A DNA stretch of 51,897 nt from an uncultured Anaerolineae bacterium. GTDB taxonomy: Bacteria > Chloroflexota > Anaerolineae > Anaerolineales > Villigracilaceae. This document shows positions 24,447-32,506 of this stretch, in pieces (position 1 is the stretch's first letter; each line of letters begins with the position of its first letter). Under the pieces are notes generated by a model. It ran no database searches. It was not told the DNA's origin and saw only the letters and a program-made list of their open reading frames with translations. Where the stretch lies: positions 1 through 51,897 of the forward strand of contig CAIJPN010000051.1 in the NCBI GenBank assembly GCA_903822545.1, in the 5' to 3' direction. A program made the position numbers and the translations under genes.

Positions 24447-26654
24447 TTATTTCGTCAATTTCGCCGCCATCGGGTCGATTTTGCGATGCGGGATCAGGTG
24501 CGCGATGTGCGCAAATGGCTCGGTCATGTGTGGGAAGTTCAGCGCCAGCATGAACTGGTTCTGGAAAGCCGGATCGGTGGGCAGCTCGTAGCGGCGCACC
24601 TGGCGGGCCACCTCGGCGGCCTCGCGGCGCTTTTCCAGGTTCAGCAGCGCAATCCGCGCGCCGTCGCCCGCCGCGTTGCCCACCGCATAGACATTTTCCA
24701 GCGGCGCATCGGGGATCAGGCCAATCAACATGGCGTTCGTCCGGTCGATATAGCTGCCAAAACCGCCCGCCAGGATAATTTTATCGGGCTGCCCCAACCC
24801 GCTCTCGCGGATCAGCGTGGCGGCGGCCACATACAGCGCACCTTTGGCAAGCTGGATCTGCCGGATGTCTTTCAGTGAGATGGAAATGTCGCGGCCTACG
24901 GATGTTTCTTGCGCCCGGGCAATCACATACTCCGGGCCATTTTCCCCATCCCGAACCCGACTTGGGGCCGCCCCGGGGCTGAACTTGCCGCGCCCGGTCA
25001 GGATGCCCACCCGGAACAGTTCGGCCACCACGTCGATGATGGCGCTGCCGCAGATGCCCTTCACCCCGCCCAGATTCCAGCCCTCCGCGCCGATGACTTT
25101 ATAGCGCGGCTCGAAAGTATTCTCATCAATCTCGATCTTTTCGATGGCCCCCGGCGCGGCGCGCATCCCAAACTCGATGTGTGCGCCCTCCAGCGCCGGG
25201 CCGGTGGGCGTGGAGGTACAGACCAGCCCGTTTTTGTTGCCCAGCACCAGCTCGGCGTTCGTGCCGATATCGATGATCAGCCAGTTTTCATCCTGTTTGT
25301 GCGGCTCCTCGGCAACCAGCACACCGCTGGTATCCGCGCCGATGAAGCTGGCAATCGTCGGCAGCACGTGGATGTTGCCCGCCGGGTTCATCGCCAGCCC
25401 CAACTCGCGGGCTTTTATATCCACTGCCTGGTGGATGGATGGCACATACGGCGCGCGCCCCAGGTGGGTGGGCGGCAGGTTCAGGAACAGGTGATGCATG
25501 GTGGTGTTGCCCACCATGACGAATTCGAGAATATCATCTGCTGTGATGGCCTGCCCAGACCCCCTCCCGGCCTCCCCCAAATTCCCAAAACCGGGGAATT
25601 TGGGGGAGAGGGAACCCGCTTCTTCGGCGGGCTGTAGCCCCTTCCCCCATTTTTGCTCTTGAAAATGGGGGAAGGCGGGGGAAGGGGGTTTTGCGCCATC
25701 TTTGGATGGTTCATCTGGCTTCCCGGCCAAACTTGCATTCGCTGATTTCACCGCCTGCCGCAGCAGTTGGTTGAGCGTGTCGATGATTTTCTTGTGTAAA
25801 ACCGCCAATCCGTCCGCTTCGGAGATGGTGTATTGGATGCGCGACATGACATCTTCGCCGTAGACGATTTGCGGGTTCATCTCTGATTCAGCGGCGACGA
25901 TTTCGCCGGTTTCCAGGTTGCACAGGTACAGCGCCACAGTGGTCGAACCGATGTCTACCGCTGCGCCGTATAAGCCCTCGGCGTAGCCCGGCTCCACACG
26001 CACAACTTCCTTGTCTTGCCAGATCGAGACAGTCACTTTGAACTGCCCGTCGCGCAGGGTTTGCGAGAGTGTCCGCAGGCAGGTGTAGTCGATGGTCAGC
26101 GACCCGGCGGAGGGGAGGCCGCTCTCTCCGCGCCGCACCAGGCTCATAGCTTTTGCAATGCCAGCTGAAAGGCGTTCCCAATCGGCGCGGGGATTTGCCA
26201 GGGTGGGCGGTTCCAACTCCACAAAGTATTTGCGCAGCGATGGTTTGATCTCAATCGGGCGCTGGCTGGCGCTTTTGCGGACGATTTGTTTGTTGCCCCG
26301 GCTCTCTTCTGGCACGCTGATCAGCAAGTCGCCGTGAACAAGCGCCTGGCACGAGAGCCGCACCTGGCCAACTTCCCAGCCCCGGCTGGCCAGCAGGTTG
26401 GGGCGGCGGCGGAAATAGTCAGCTTCGACCGATGTCACGGGGGAGAGATGCGCGCGGCTGCTGGTGATGCCGTAGCGTTCGGAGCGGCCTTCTTCCACCA
26501 GCACTTTGCACTTGCCGCAGGTGGCATTTTCGGCGCAAATGGATTCTATTTCCACGCCCAGTTCGCGCGCAGCGGCGCGCAGGCTGATTCCGTCAGCCAC
26601 ATGGCCGCGCCGCCCAGAAGGTTGCAGGATGATGAGATGTTTATGATCTGTCAT
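24447..26654 (-). CDS. RACo/RamA-like corrinoid-protein reductive activator
   Basis: 735 residues. The N-terminus is a plant-type [2Fe-2S] ferredoxin with Cys40, Cys46, Cys49 and Cys102. After a linker comes an ASKHA-type ATPase domain: AVDIGSTTVALYLCNL, MVGNTTMHHLFL, LIIDIGTNAELVLG, CGSAIIDVVAEL and ILAGGFGSYID. Family members use ATP to drive reduction of inactive Co(II) corrinoid to Co(I). Residues about 311-368 (KPDEPSK to GRGSG) are a proline- and glycine-rich insertion encoded by palindromic repeat DNA, which makes the protein longer than the 600-650 residues usual for the family. It is the first gene of the methyl-transfer cluster. Confidence 0.92.
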   Translation of the reverse strand: MTDHKHLIILQPSGRRGHVADGISLRAAARELGVEIESICAENATCGKCKVLVEEGRSERYGITSSRAHLSPVTSVEADYFRRRPNLLASRGWEVGQVRLSCQALVHGDLLISVPEESRGNKQIVRKSASQRPIEIKPSLRKYFVELEPPTLANPRADWERLSAGIAKAMSLVRRGESGLPSAGSLTIDYTCLRTLSQTLRDGQFKVTVSIWQDKEVVRVEPGYAEGLYGAAVDIGSTTVALYLCNLETGEIVAAESEMNPQIVYGEDVMSRIQYTISEADGLAVLHKKIIDTLNQLLRQAVKSANASLAGKPDEPSKDGAKPPSPAFPHFQEQKWGKGLQPAEEAGSLSPKFPGFGNLGEAGRGSGQAITADDILEFVMVGNTTMHHLFLNLPPTHLGRAPYVPSIHQAVDIKARELGLAMNPAGNIHVLPTIASFIGADTSGVLVAEEPHKQDENWLIIDIGTNAELVLGNKNGLVCTSTPTGPALEGAHIEFGMRAAPGAIEKIEIDENTFEPRYKVIGAEGWNLGGVKGICGSAIIDVVAELFRVGILTGRGKFSPGAAPSRVRDGENGPEYVIARAQETSVGRDISISLKDIRQIQLAKGALYVAAATLIRESGLGQPDKIILAGGFGSYIDRTNAMLIGLIPDAPLENVYAVGNAAGDGARIALLNLEKRREAAEVARQVRRYELPTDPAFQNQFMLALNFPHMTEPFAHIAHLIPHRKIDPMAAKLTK
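25553..25725. repeat. In-frame palindromic repeat insertion in the activator gene
   Basis: Two strong inverted repeats are packed together: CCCCCAAATTCCC/GGGAATTTGGGGG (25574-25586 and 25594-25606) and CTTCCCCCATTTT/AAAATGGGGGAAG (25641-25653 and 25662-25674), flanked by CCTCCC/GGGGG-rich DNA. The reading frame stays open and translates to low-complexity Pro/Gly-rich sequence between two conserved parts of the ATPase domain. Confidence 0.8.
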
Positions 26655-26706
26655 GGCGGGTTGATTCTACTCGAAAGTGTAGAAAAACCGGGCCGGCTCC
26701 CCCAAC

Positions 26707-26739
26707 AAAAAAGCTGCACCGGGCAAACCCGATGCAGCT
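26707..26739 (-). terminator. Intrinsic terminator of the acetyltransferase gene
   Basis: Minus strand AGCTGCATCGGG, loop, CCCGGTGCAGCT (one mismatch-like step), followed by six T residues. It lies between the acetyltransferase stop and the activator start, so the activator needs its own promoter or readthrough. Confidence 0.85.
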
Positions 26740-26749
26740 CAGTGAAAAA

Positions 26750-27406
26750 CTAATCCCCGGTTGGCGAAAGTACGCGATTGCCCAGGCCACTACTCCAGCG
26801 CTGCTGCACCGCCCTAAACTGGCGACGCGGCATAAAAAGGGAAACCAGCGGCGTAGTATCATCAGGCACCAACCTGTACTGCTCACCACACTTTACACAC
26901 AGGTACGCCCCGGACTTGGCCTCGCGCAACTCTGCCCCACAGCGGCAGACATAACCGGTCACGTGCGCCGGGCTGCCCATCACCAGGGCATGATCTGGCA
27001 CATTTTGAGTCACAACCGCGCCAGGTTCTACCACCGAAAAGCGCCCAACGACAACATTCGGCAAAATCACAGCCCCGGCCCCAATCGACGCGCCGTAACA
27101 AACCCGGATCTTGCCCCAGTCACCTTCTGGCAGCCCCTGCTCACTGGCAAAGATAACGCCCGGGCCAATCGTCACACCAGCATCGATCTTCGTTCCACGA
27201 TACAAGTGCGCGCCAGTCTGGATCTTCACCCGGTCATCAATCACCACATCCGAATCGACAAAAACATCATTCCCCAACAGGCAATCCCGGCCCACCCGCG
27301 CATTCCCGCGGATATAAGAATAGTTCCAGATATGCGTTCCAGCGCCAACCATCGCCAGGTCTGAAACCACAGCCGAGGGATGAATTAAAACAGAGTCACG
27401 ATTCAT
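26750..27406 (-). CDS. Left-handed beta-helix acetyltransferase with zinc-ribbon-like tail (paralog 1)
   Basis: 218 residues from an ATG with GGAGG five bases upstream. Residues 1-150 are hexapeptide repeats (VHPSAVVSDLAMVG, IDDRVKIQTGAHLY, IGAGAVILPNVVVG and so on), as in WlbB-type sugar N-acetyltransferases, with VPDHALVMGSPAHVTG closing the fold. The tail has two paired cysteine motifs, CRCG and CVKCG, suggesting a small zinc ribbon absent from classical family members. A second gene of the same design lies 386 bp upstream. A role in nucleotide-sugar or cell-surface glycan modification is inferred. Confidence 0.87.
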   Translation of the reverse strand: MNRDSVLIHPSAVVSDLAMVGAGTHIWNYSYIRGNARVGRDCLLGNDVFVDSDVVIDDRVKIQTGAHLYRGTKIDAGVTIGPGVIFASEQGLPEGDWGKIRVCYGASIGAGAVILPNVVVGRFSVVEPGAVVTQNVPDHALVMGSPAHVTGYVCRCGAELREAKSGAYLCVKCGEQYRLVPDDTTPLVSLFMPRRQFRAVQQRWSSGLGNRVLSPTGD

Positions 27407-27420
27407 AGCAACCTCCATAA

Positions 27421-27791
27421 CGATAAAAATAAATCAGTTGCGTAATCGTTTCAACAATGTTCTGCGCGCTGCAACCTGCAACCAGTTAAGCCAAACGCCA
27501 AGTATAAATTCGCAACATACAATGCAATCATAGGATACAACCAGTAAGACTTCAATAGGAAATTGGATGGATTAAGTCTTATTTCTATAGACATGACGTA
27601 CTCACACGAAAAAAGTTACAGCCAATAAGGATGAATTTCCCTACATCTTTTCCCCGTCAAACCGCCTGGTGGCCCGCCTGCGCCTGGTGCCGTACCTGGC
27701 CGGATTTTCCCCCGCCCTGCCACAGCCTGCCGTTAAACCAGCTCGCCCTCGCTGATAAAGCGAGGGCGAGTTTAAGCCATAGCGCAAATCA
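27421..27791. other. Intergenic region between the two acetyltransferase genes
   Basis: About 370 bp without a credible gene. It holds the shared upstream box (27586-27623), an AT-rich stretch towards the downstream gene, and a perfect 12-bp inverted repeat CTCGCCCTCGCT/AGCGAGGGCGAG around 27747-27775 that may end transcription of the upstream paralog, although the U-tract is weak. Confidence 0.6.
27586..27623 (-). promoter_or_regulatory. Shared upstream box, copy 1
   Basis: Minus strand TGTAAC then TTTT, C and GAGTACGTCATGT. The same arrangement (TGTAAC, TTTT, C, GAGTGCGTCATGT) lies before the paralogous gene at 28476-28505. Copy 1 is about 185 bp before its start codon. Confidence 0.5.
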
Positions 27792-28409
27792 CTATCGCTG
27801 CGCGTTAAAACTGGCACGCGGTGAAAACAACTCTGCGTACCGTCCCGAATCCGCACTAATCACACGCTGATAGTGCTCCCCACACTTCGGGCATTTAAAC
27901 GAACCCTCTGCATCTTCAACCAACCGGGTATAACACGAGCAGACATACCCCACCTGGCGGGCCGGGGTGCCCAACATCAGCGCATGATCCGGAACATCAT
28001 ACGCCACAGTTGAGCCCGGCTCAACCACCGCAAATCTACCAACCGTAACACCCGCAGAAACAACAGAGTCAGCCCCTACATAAGCGCCATGGCAAATCCT
28101 GATAGTTCGATTACCTTTCAACTCGCCGCTGGTCTTCTTCGCGCGGCTTGACAGGAACACCCTTGAACCAATCACAACGTCCGACTCGATGATTGCGCCA
28201 GTATTCAAGTGCGCGCCATCCTCAACCTGAACATTATCATCAATGCGAACATTACCATCCACCAAAACTTCCTTACCCAGGCGGCAATTCTCACCAATCT
28301 GGGCATTTTCGCGCACCACAGAATACACACCCACCACAGAATGTGGGCCCACATACGCACTGGGCGCAACATTCGCCGAAGGATGAACATAAGAAAGGTT
28401 GTGTTTCAT
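27792..28409 (-). CDS. Left-handed beta-helix acetyltransferase with zinc-ribbon-like tail (paralog 2)
   Basis: 205 residues; start at 28409 chosen for GGGAG nine bases upstream. Hexapeptide repeats run from VHPSANVAPSAYVG through VGRFAVVEPGSTV, with VPDHALMLGTPARQVG matching paralog 1. The tail again carries paired cysteines, CSC and CPKCG. The two proteins align along their whole length, so they are products of duplication. An RAKKTSGELKGNR loop differs from the FASEQGLPEGDWG loop of paralog 1, at a position where such enzymes bind substrate, suggesting different acceptors. Confidence 0.87.
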   Translation of the reverse strand: MKHNLSYVHPSANVAPSAYVGPHSVVGVYSVVRENAQIGENCRLGKEVLVDGNVRIDDNVQVEDGAHLNTGAIIESDVVIGSRVFLSSRAKKTSGELKGNRTIRICHGAYVGADSVVSAGVTVGRFAVVEPGSTVAYDVPDHALMLGTPARQVGYVCSCYTRLVEDAEGSFKCPKCGEHYQRVISADSGRYAELFSPRASFNAQR

Positions 28410-28475
28410 AAACAAATACTCCCAAAAACATCGGTATGACAATATCTGCAAACAATAAACATCATAATATTAACA

Positions 28476-28505
28476 ACATGACGCACTCAAGAGCAAAAGG
28501 TTACA
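28476..28505 (-). promoter_or_regulatory. Shared upstream box, copy 2
   Basis: Minus strand TGTAAC, CTTTTGCTCTT, GAGTGCGTCATGT, followed by TTAATATTAT which could be a -10 region. It matches copy 1 before the paralog and lies about 70 bp before its start codon. Confidence 0.5.
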
Positions 28506-28737
28506 TTTTTGTCAAAATTACTCTTTTGCAAATCGACCTCCGCCAGGCCGCATCCCGGCCCCCAATGCGTGTCTTCCCATAAGCAAGAAATCCCAATTTT
28601 AAGCGTGGGCAACAGAGTAATGATTTTTGTAAGCCATGAATGTGACTCATTTCACTTCCATCCTTGCCCCAAAAGGTACATAATAAAGATGCAGAGAATA
28701 TCTGCCAAATTTATCTGACTTTCATAAAGGAGCACGA

Positions 28738-28977
28738 ATGCCCGCAAAAGGCTGGATTGATGTTTCAGACCAATATTGCAAGGGATGCGAGTTATGTATC
28801 AGCGCCTGCCCACAGGAGGTGATAGCTCTAGACATGAGCAGGCTAACTCCAAAGGGATACCATCCCGCCCATCTACACAAAGATGGCTGCACCGGATGCG
28901 CAATTTGCGCACTCGTTTGTCCGGATGCAGCCATTACTGTTTATAGGGAAGTAACAAGAGCCTCGGTACCCGCATAA
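28738..28977 (+). CDS. korD: 4Fe-4S dicluster ferredoxin, delta subunit of 2-oxoacid oxidoreductase
   Basis: 79 residues. Two CxxCxxCxxxCP motifs, CKGCELCISACPQ and CTGCAICALVCPD, bind two [4Fe-4S] clusters. An AAAGGAG lies nine bases before the ATG. It is directly upstream of the alpha, beta and gamma genes and would carry electrons from the thiamine enzyme to ferredoxin. The symbol is by analogy with kor/vor operons; the substrate is uncertain. Confidence 0.92.
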   Translation: MPAKGWIDVSDQYCKGCELCISACPQEVIALDMSRLTPKGYHPAHLHKDGCTGCAICALVCPDAAITVYREVTRASVPA

Positions 28978-28999
28978 TCACCATCGGAGATAAAAAAAC

Positions 29000-30109
29000 A
29001 TGCCCAGGGAATTACTCAAAGGCAATGAAGCCATAGCCGAAGCCGCCATTCGCGTTGGGCTGGAAGCCTACTTCGGCTACCCGATCACCCCACAGACTGA
29101 AATCCTCGAACACCTTTCGCGCCGCCTGCCCGAACTGGGACGTGCCTTTGTTCAAGCTGAGAGCGAAGTAGCCGCCATCAACATGGTATACGGCGCTGCC
29201 TGCACAGGTGCGCGCGTCATGTCATCATCATCCAGCCCCGGCGTATCGTTGATGATGGAAGGCATCTCCTACATCGCCGGGACCGAAATTCCGGTAGTGC
29301 TTGTCAACATCATGCGTGGCGGCCCTGGCCTGGGCAACATCGCCCCAGCCCAGGGAGATTACTTCCAGGCCGTTTACGGCGGCGGGCACGGCGATTACAA
29401 ACCCATCGTCCTGGCTCCCTCCACCGTCCAGGAAGCCATCGACATGACCGTCATGTCCTTCGATCTGGCCGAAAAATACCGCACCATCTGCATGATCATC
29501 GCCGATGGCTCGATTGGACAATTGATGGAACCCGCCGAACTGCCCGAAATGCGTCCCATCCAGCGCCAAAATTGGGATTGGGCCGTTAATGGCACAGGCG
29601 GGCGCCAGCGCCGCATCCTTTCGTCAATTTACATTGAGCCAAAAGACGAAGAAATCGCCAACCTGCGCATGCTCAAACGCTGGCAGGAAATCCAAAAGAA
29701 CGAAATCCGCTTCAAAGAATACTACACTGACAATGCCGATTTTGTGGTGGTCGGTTTCGGCTCCGCCGGGCGTATCGCCCTCAGCGCGGTGCGCGCCGCC
29801 CGTCACCAGGGCATCAAAGTGGGGTTATTCCGCCCCATAACGGTCAGCCCGTTCCCCTTCGCGCAGTTGGAAGAACTCTCAAAACGTGTACAGGGCCTTT
29901 TAGTGGTTGAAATGAACATGGGCCAAATGCTCCAGGATGTACAACTGGCCGTCAAAGGCAACACCCCGGTTGAGTTCTACGGGCGTCCCGGCGGCGTAGT
30001 TCCCTTCCCCGATGAAATCCTGCACGAAATCCAGCGGGTGGCTACCTCCAAACTCAGCCTGGATGCCGACCCGCGCATGTCCTGGCTGGACCGCGCCACC
30101 GCCAAATAG
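29000..30109 (+). CDS. 2-oxoacid:ferredoxin oxidoreductase, alpha subunit (KorA/VorB-like)
   Basis: 369 residues with the pyruvate:ferredoxin oxidoreductase domain I start [28 protein letters not shown], then [34 protein letters not shown] and [12 protein letters not shown]. Domain II begins near residue 245 ([19 protein letters not shown]). The enzyme oxidatively decarboxylates a 2-oxoacid to acyl-CoA with reduction of ferredoxin, or the reverse. Wording of the motifs is closer to branched-chain 2-oxoacid (VorB) or 2-oxoglutarate types than to pyruvate enzymes, but sequence alone does not decide. Confidence 0.92.
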   Translation: MPRELLKGNEAIAEAAIRVGLEAYFGYPITPQTEILEHLSRRLPELGRAFVQAESEVAAINMVYGAACTGARVMSSSSSPGVSLMMEGISYIAGTEIPVVLVNIMRGGPGLGNIAPAQGDYFQAVYGGGHGDYKPIVLAPSTVQEAIDMTVMSFDLAEKYRTICMIIADGSIGQLMEPAELPEMRPIQRQNWDWAVNGTGGRQRRILSSIYIEPKDEEIANLRMLKRWQEIQKNEIRFKEYYTDNADFVVVGFGSAGRIALSAVRAARHQGIKVGLFRPITVSPFPFAQLEELSKRVQGLLVVEMNMGQMLQDVQLAVKGNTPVEFYGRPGGVVPFPDEILHEIQRVATSKLSLDADPRMSWLDRATAK

Positions 30110-30122
30110 GACAGGAGAAAAA

Positions 30123-30908
30123 ATGGTTACATCCGATATCGCTCGACCCGAAAATCAAGTTTACTGCCGCCCGCGCTCCTTCACTGATGTGTCCACGCAT
30201 TATTGCCCCGGTTGCACACATGGCATAGCCCATCGCCTAGTAGCTGAAGTGCTGGATGAAATGGGCGTGGCCGAAAAAACCATCGGCGTAGCCCCGGTTG
30301 GCTGCTCAGTCTTCGCTTACAACTACTTCAACACCGATTTTGTGGAAGCTGCCCACGGACGCGCCCCGGCCATGGCTACCGGCATCAAACGTGTTCTCCC
30401 CGATAAAGTTGTCTTCACCTACCAGGGCGATGGTGACCTGGCATCCATTGGCATGGCCGAAATCATGCACGTTGCGGCGCGCGGCGAGAACATCACCGTC
30501 ATCTTCATCAACAACGCCATCTACGGCATGACCGGCGGGCAGATGGCACCCACTACCCTGCCCGGCATGAAGACCACATCCAGCCCAATGGGCCGCGATG
30601 TGGAAATGCAAGGTTACCCCATCCGCATGTCTGAGATTCTCGCAACAATGGACGGCGTAGGCTACGCCGTCCGGCGCAGCCTGCACGACCCGGCCAACAT
30701 CCGCAAAGCAAAAAAAGCCATTCGCACCGCCTTCGAAGCCCAGCGCCGTGGATTAGGCTTCAGTATGGTCGAACTGCTTTCAACCTGCCCGACAAACTGG
30801 GGCATTAACCCGGTCAACTCGCTGCAATGGGTGGCCGACCACATGGTGCCAGTCTTCCCGCTCGGCGATTTCAAAGTCTCAGCCGCAGTTGGCGACATTC
30901 GCATCTAG
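30123..30908 (+). CDS. korB: 2-oxoacid:ferredoxin oxidoreductase, beta (thiamine diphosphate) subunit
   Basis: 261 residues from an ATG behind GGAGA; the longer frame starting at 30012 would overlap the alpha gene. [15 protein letters not shown] begins the fold. The ThDP/Mg site is [12 protein letters not shown] ending in [22 protein letters not shown] and [10 protein letters not shown] are family features. This subunit holds the catalytic cofactor. Spacing of 13 bp to the alpha gene and 10 bp to gamma indicates one operon. Confidence 0.93.
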   Translation: MVTSDIARPENQVYCRPRSFTDVSTHYCPGCTHGIAHRLVAEVLDEMGVAEKTIGVAPVGCSVFAYNYFNTDFVEAAHGRAPAMATGIKRVLPDKVVFTYQGDGDLASIGMAEIMHVAARGENITVIFINNAIYGMTGGQMAPTTLPGMKTTSSPMGRDVEMQGYPIRMSEILATMDGVGYAVRRSLHDPANIRKAKKAIRTAFEAQRRGLGFSMVELLSTCPTNWGINPVNSLQWVADHMVPVFPLGDFKVSAAVGDIRI

Positions 30909-30918
30909 GAGACCAACT

Positions 30919-31479
30919 ATGCAAAAAGAAATCATCATCGCTGGTTTTGGTGGCCAGGGCGTGCTGTTTGCAGGCCAGGTACTGGCCTACGCCGCCCTCG
31001 ACAACGGCAAGGAAGTCACCTGGATACCATCCTATGGCCCTGAAATGCGCGGCGGAACGGCCAACTGTACCGTTGTCATCGCCGACGAGGAAATTGGCTC
31101 ACCGCTGGTGCAGAATCCGCCACTGGCGATAGCACTCAACCTGCCATCGTATGACAAATACGAGCCACTGATGCGCCCCGGCGGCGTGCTGATTGTCAAC
31201 TCATCGATGATCGACCGCACCCCCAAACGTGGCGACATCACCGAAATTCTCATCCCTGCCAACGAAATCGCCGAAGAAATTGGCGACAAAAAGCTGACCA
31301 ACATGGTCGTTGTCGGCGCCCTGATCGCTTCGCTGCCCGAACTGACCATCGCAGACATGGAACAGGCCCTCAAAAACCACCTGCCCGTCCGCCACCATCA
31401 CCTGCTGCCCAAAAACTACCAGGCCCTGCAACGCGGATACGATCTCGCCCGCGAACAACTGGCCGTTCCCCAACAATAA
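30919..31479 (+). CDS. korC: 2-oxoacid:ferredoxin oxidoreductase, gamma subunit
   Basis: 186 residues, starting at the ATG after TAGGAG. It begins with the family signature EIIIAGFGGQGVLFAGQVLA, then SYGPEMRGGTANCTVVIAD. Typical length for the gamma domain. It completes the D-A-B-C operon, which ends in a strong terminator 20 bp later. Confidence 0.94.
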   Translation: MQKEIIIAGFGGQGVLFAGQVLAYAALDNGKEVTWIPSYGPEMRGGTANCTVVIADEEIGSPLVQNPPLAIALNLPSYDKYEPLMRPGGVLIVNSSMIDRTPKRGDITEILIPANEIAEEIGDKKLTNMVVVGALIASLPELTIADMEQALKNHLPVRHHHLLPKNYQALQRGYDLAREQLAVPQQ

Positions 31480-31496
31480 TCAAATCAACCGCACAC

Positions 31497-31535
31497 AAAA
31501 GGCGATGACCATCAAACAGTCATCGCCTTTTTGAT
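31497..31535 (+). terminator. Terminator of the 2-oxoacid oxidoreductase operon
   Basis: AAAAGGCGATGAC, 8-base loop, GTCATCGCCTTTTT. Confidence 0.9.
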
Positions 31536-31678
31536 ATACGAGTTTACTGCAAAAGACATTTGCACCGCAGGGCGCGCAGCGAACACCGGGATTTTAGCGT
31601 TTCCAACAAAGCAAACCCTTTTGAGTAGCGAAACCTCGCCAACATATCCAACACCGGTTTAAAGCTATAATTCCAGAC

Positions 31679-32122
31679 ATGCAATCTAAAACCACGCACA
31701 AACTGCCAATCCACAAAATCGCCGGGCCAATTATCTTCCTCGCGCTCTGGCTGTTTGCTTTTTCCACCGGCTGGCTGGGCGTGGATTTTGGCACCCACTG
31801 GGATGAGCGCAAACTGATGAAATCGGTTCGCGATACCATGCAAACCGGCATCATCCTGCCAGGGTGGTACAACTACCCATCCATGATCTACGACCTGGCA
31901 ATCTTGACCCGACAAGGATTTCTCGCAGCGCAAGACAATTCCACTTTCCTGCTTTCTGCCAGGGCGCAAGAACTCCTGCCTGAATCATCCAAAAGATTGT
32001 CAAACCTGGTGAAAAATCCCCAAAATGCTGATTATTACCCATCCTGGGCAGGCGACAACCGCGTGATTGTGATGCCGATGCAGGCTGCTCTGGCCCAACC
32101 TAAATTCAACCTTAAGAAATAA
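31679..32122 (+). pseudogene. Probable truncated GT39-like membrane protein
   Basis: 147 residues. Residues 15-35 form one hydrophobic helix, followed by FGTHWDERKLMKSVRDTMQTGIILPGWYNYPSM. This resembles the first external loop of dolichyl-phosphate-mannose mannosyltransferase-type (GT39/PMT) proteins, which carry an acidic residue just after helix 1. Those proteins have ten or more helices, while here the remaining part is short and hydrophilic, so it looks like a remnant cut off after the first loop. It ends 2 bp before clpS. No convincing Shine-Dalgarno is seen. It could instead be an unrecognised small membrane protein. Confidence 0.5.
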
Positions 32123-32124
32123 CC

Positions 32125-32427
32125 ATGACCGCTACACGCACCACCCCACGCATTTTTACGCTCGCTGAAACCGAGTTGGAGCCGCTCTATCGCATCATCA
32201 TTCACAACGATGATGTCACGCCGATGGATTTTGTGGTGAATGTGCTGGAGCGGATTTTCTTCATCAGTGCACCAGATGCAGTGAAGATTATGTATACAGC
32301 GCATTATCGAGGTACAGCCTATGTGCAAACGCTACCAAAGGCAGAAGCCCAGGCGCGCATTGGCAAGGCGCACTTCGCCGCCGGGCTGGAGGGGTTTCCT
32401 CTGCATTTTTCGATGGAACCAGAGTAA
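32125..32427 (+). CDS. clpS: ClpS adaptor (N-end rule) for ClpAP/ClpCP
   Basis: 100 residues. The core LYRIIIHNDDVTPMDFVVNVLERIF, then the helix MYTAHYRGTAYVQTLPKAEAQARI and GFPLHFSMEPE, matches ClpS. The HNDD residues bind destabilising N-terminal amino acids, and the disordered N-terminal tail enters the Clp ATPase. No clp ATPase gene is in the window. It is placed 79 bp before cbiM, with no evident functional link. Confidence 0.94.
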   Translation: MTATRTTPRIFTLAETELEPLYRIIIHNDDVTPMDFVVNVLERIFFISAPDAVKIMYTAHYRGTAYVQTLPKAEAQARIGKAHFAAGLEGFPLHFSMEPE

Positions 32428-32506
32428 ATGGCCGACTCTCAAATCCTTGCGAGTTGGCGAATAATGGGTGGAAAATGGATTATGATGCACTTATGAGGAA
32501 ACTATT

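Noticed and set aside
32428-32506. Possible cobalamin riboswitch before cbiM
   Set aside because: The gap is only 79 bp and lacks the conserved B12-box, too short for the aptamer.
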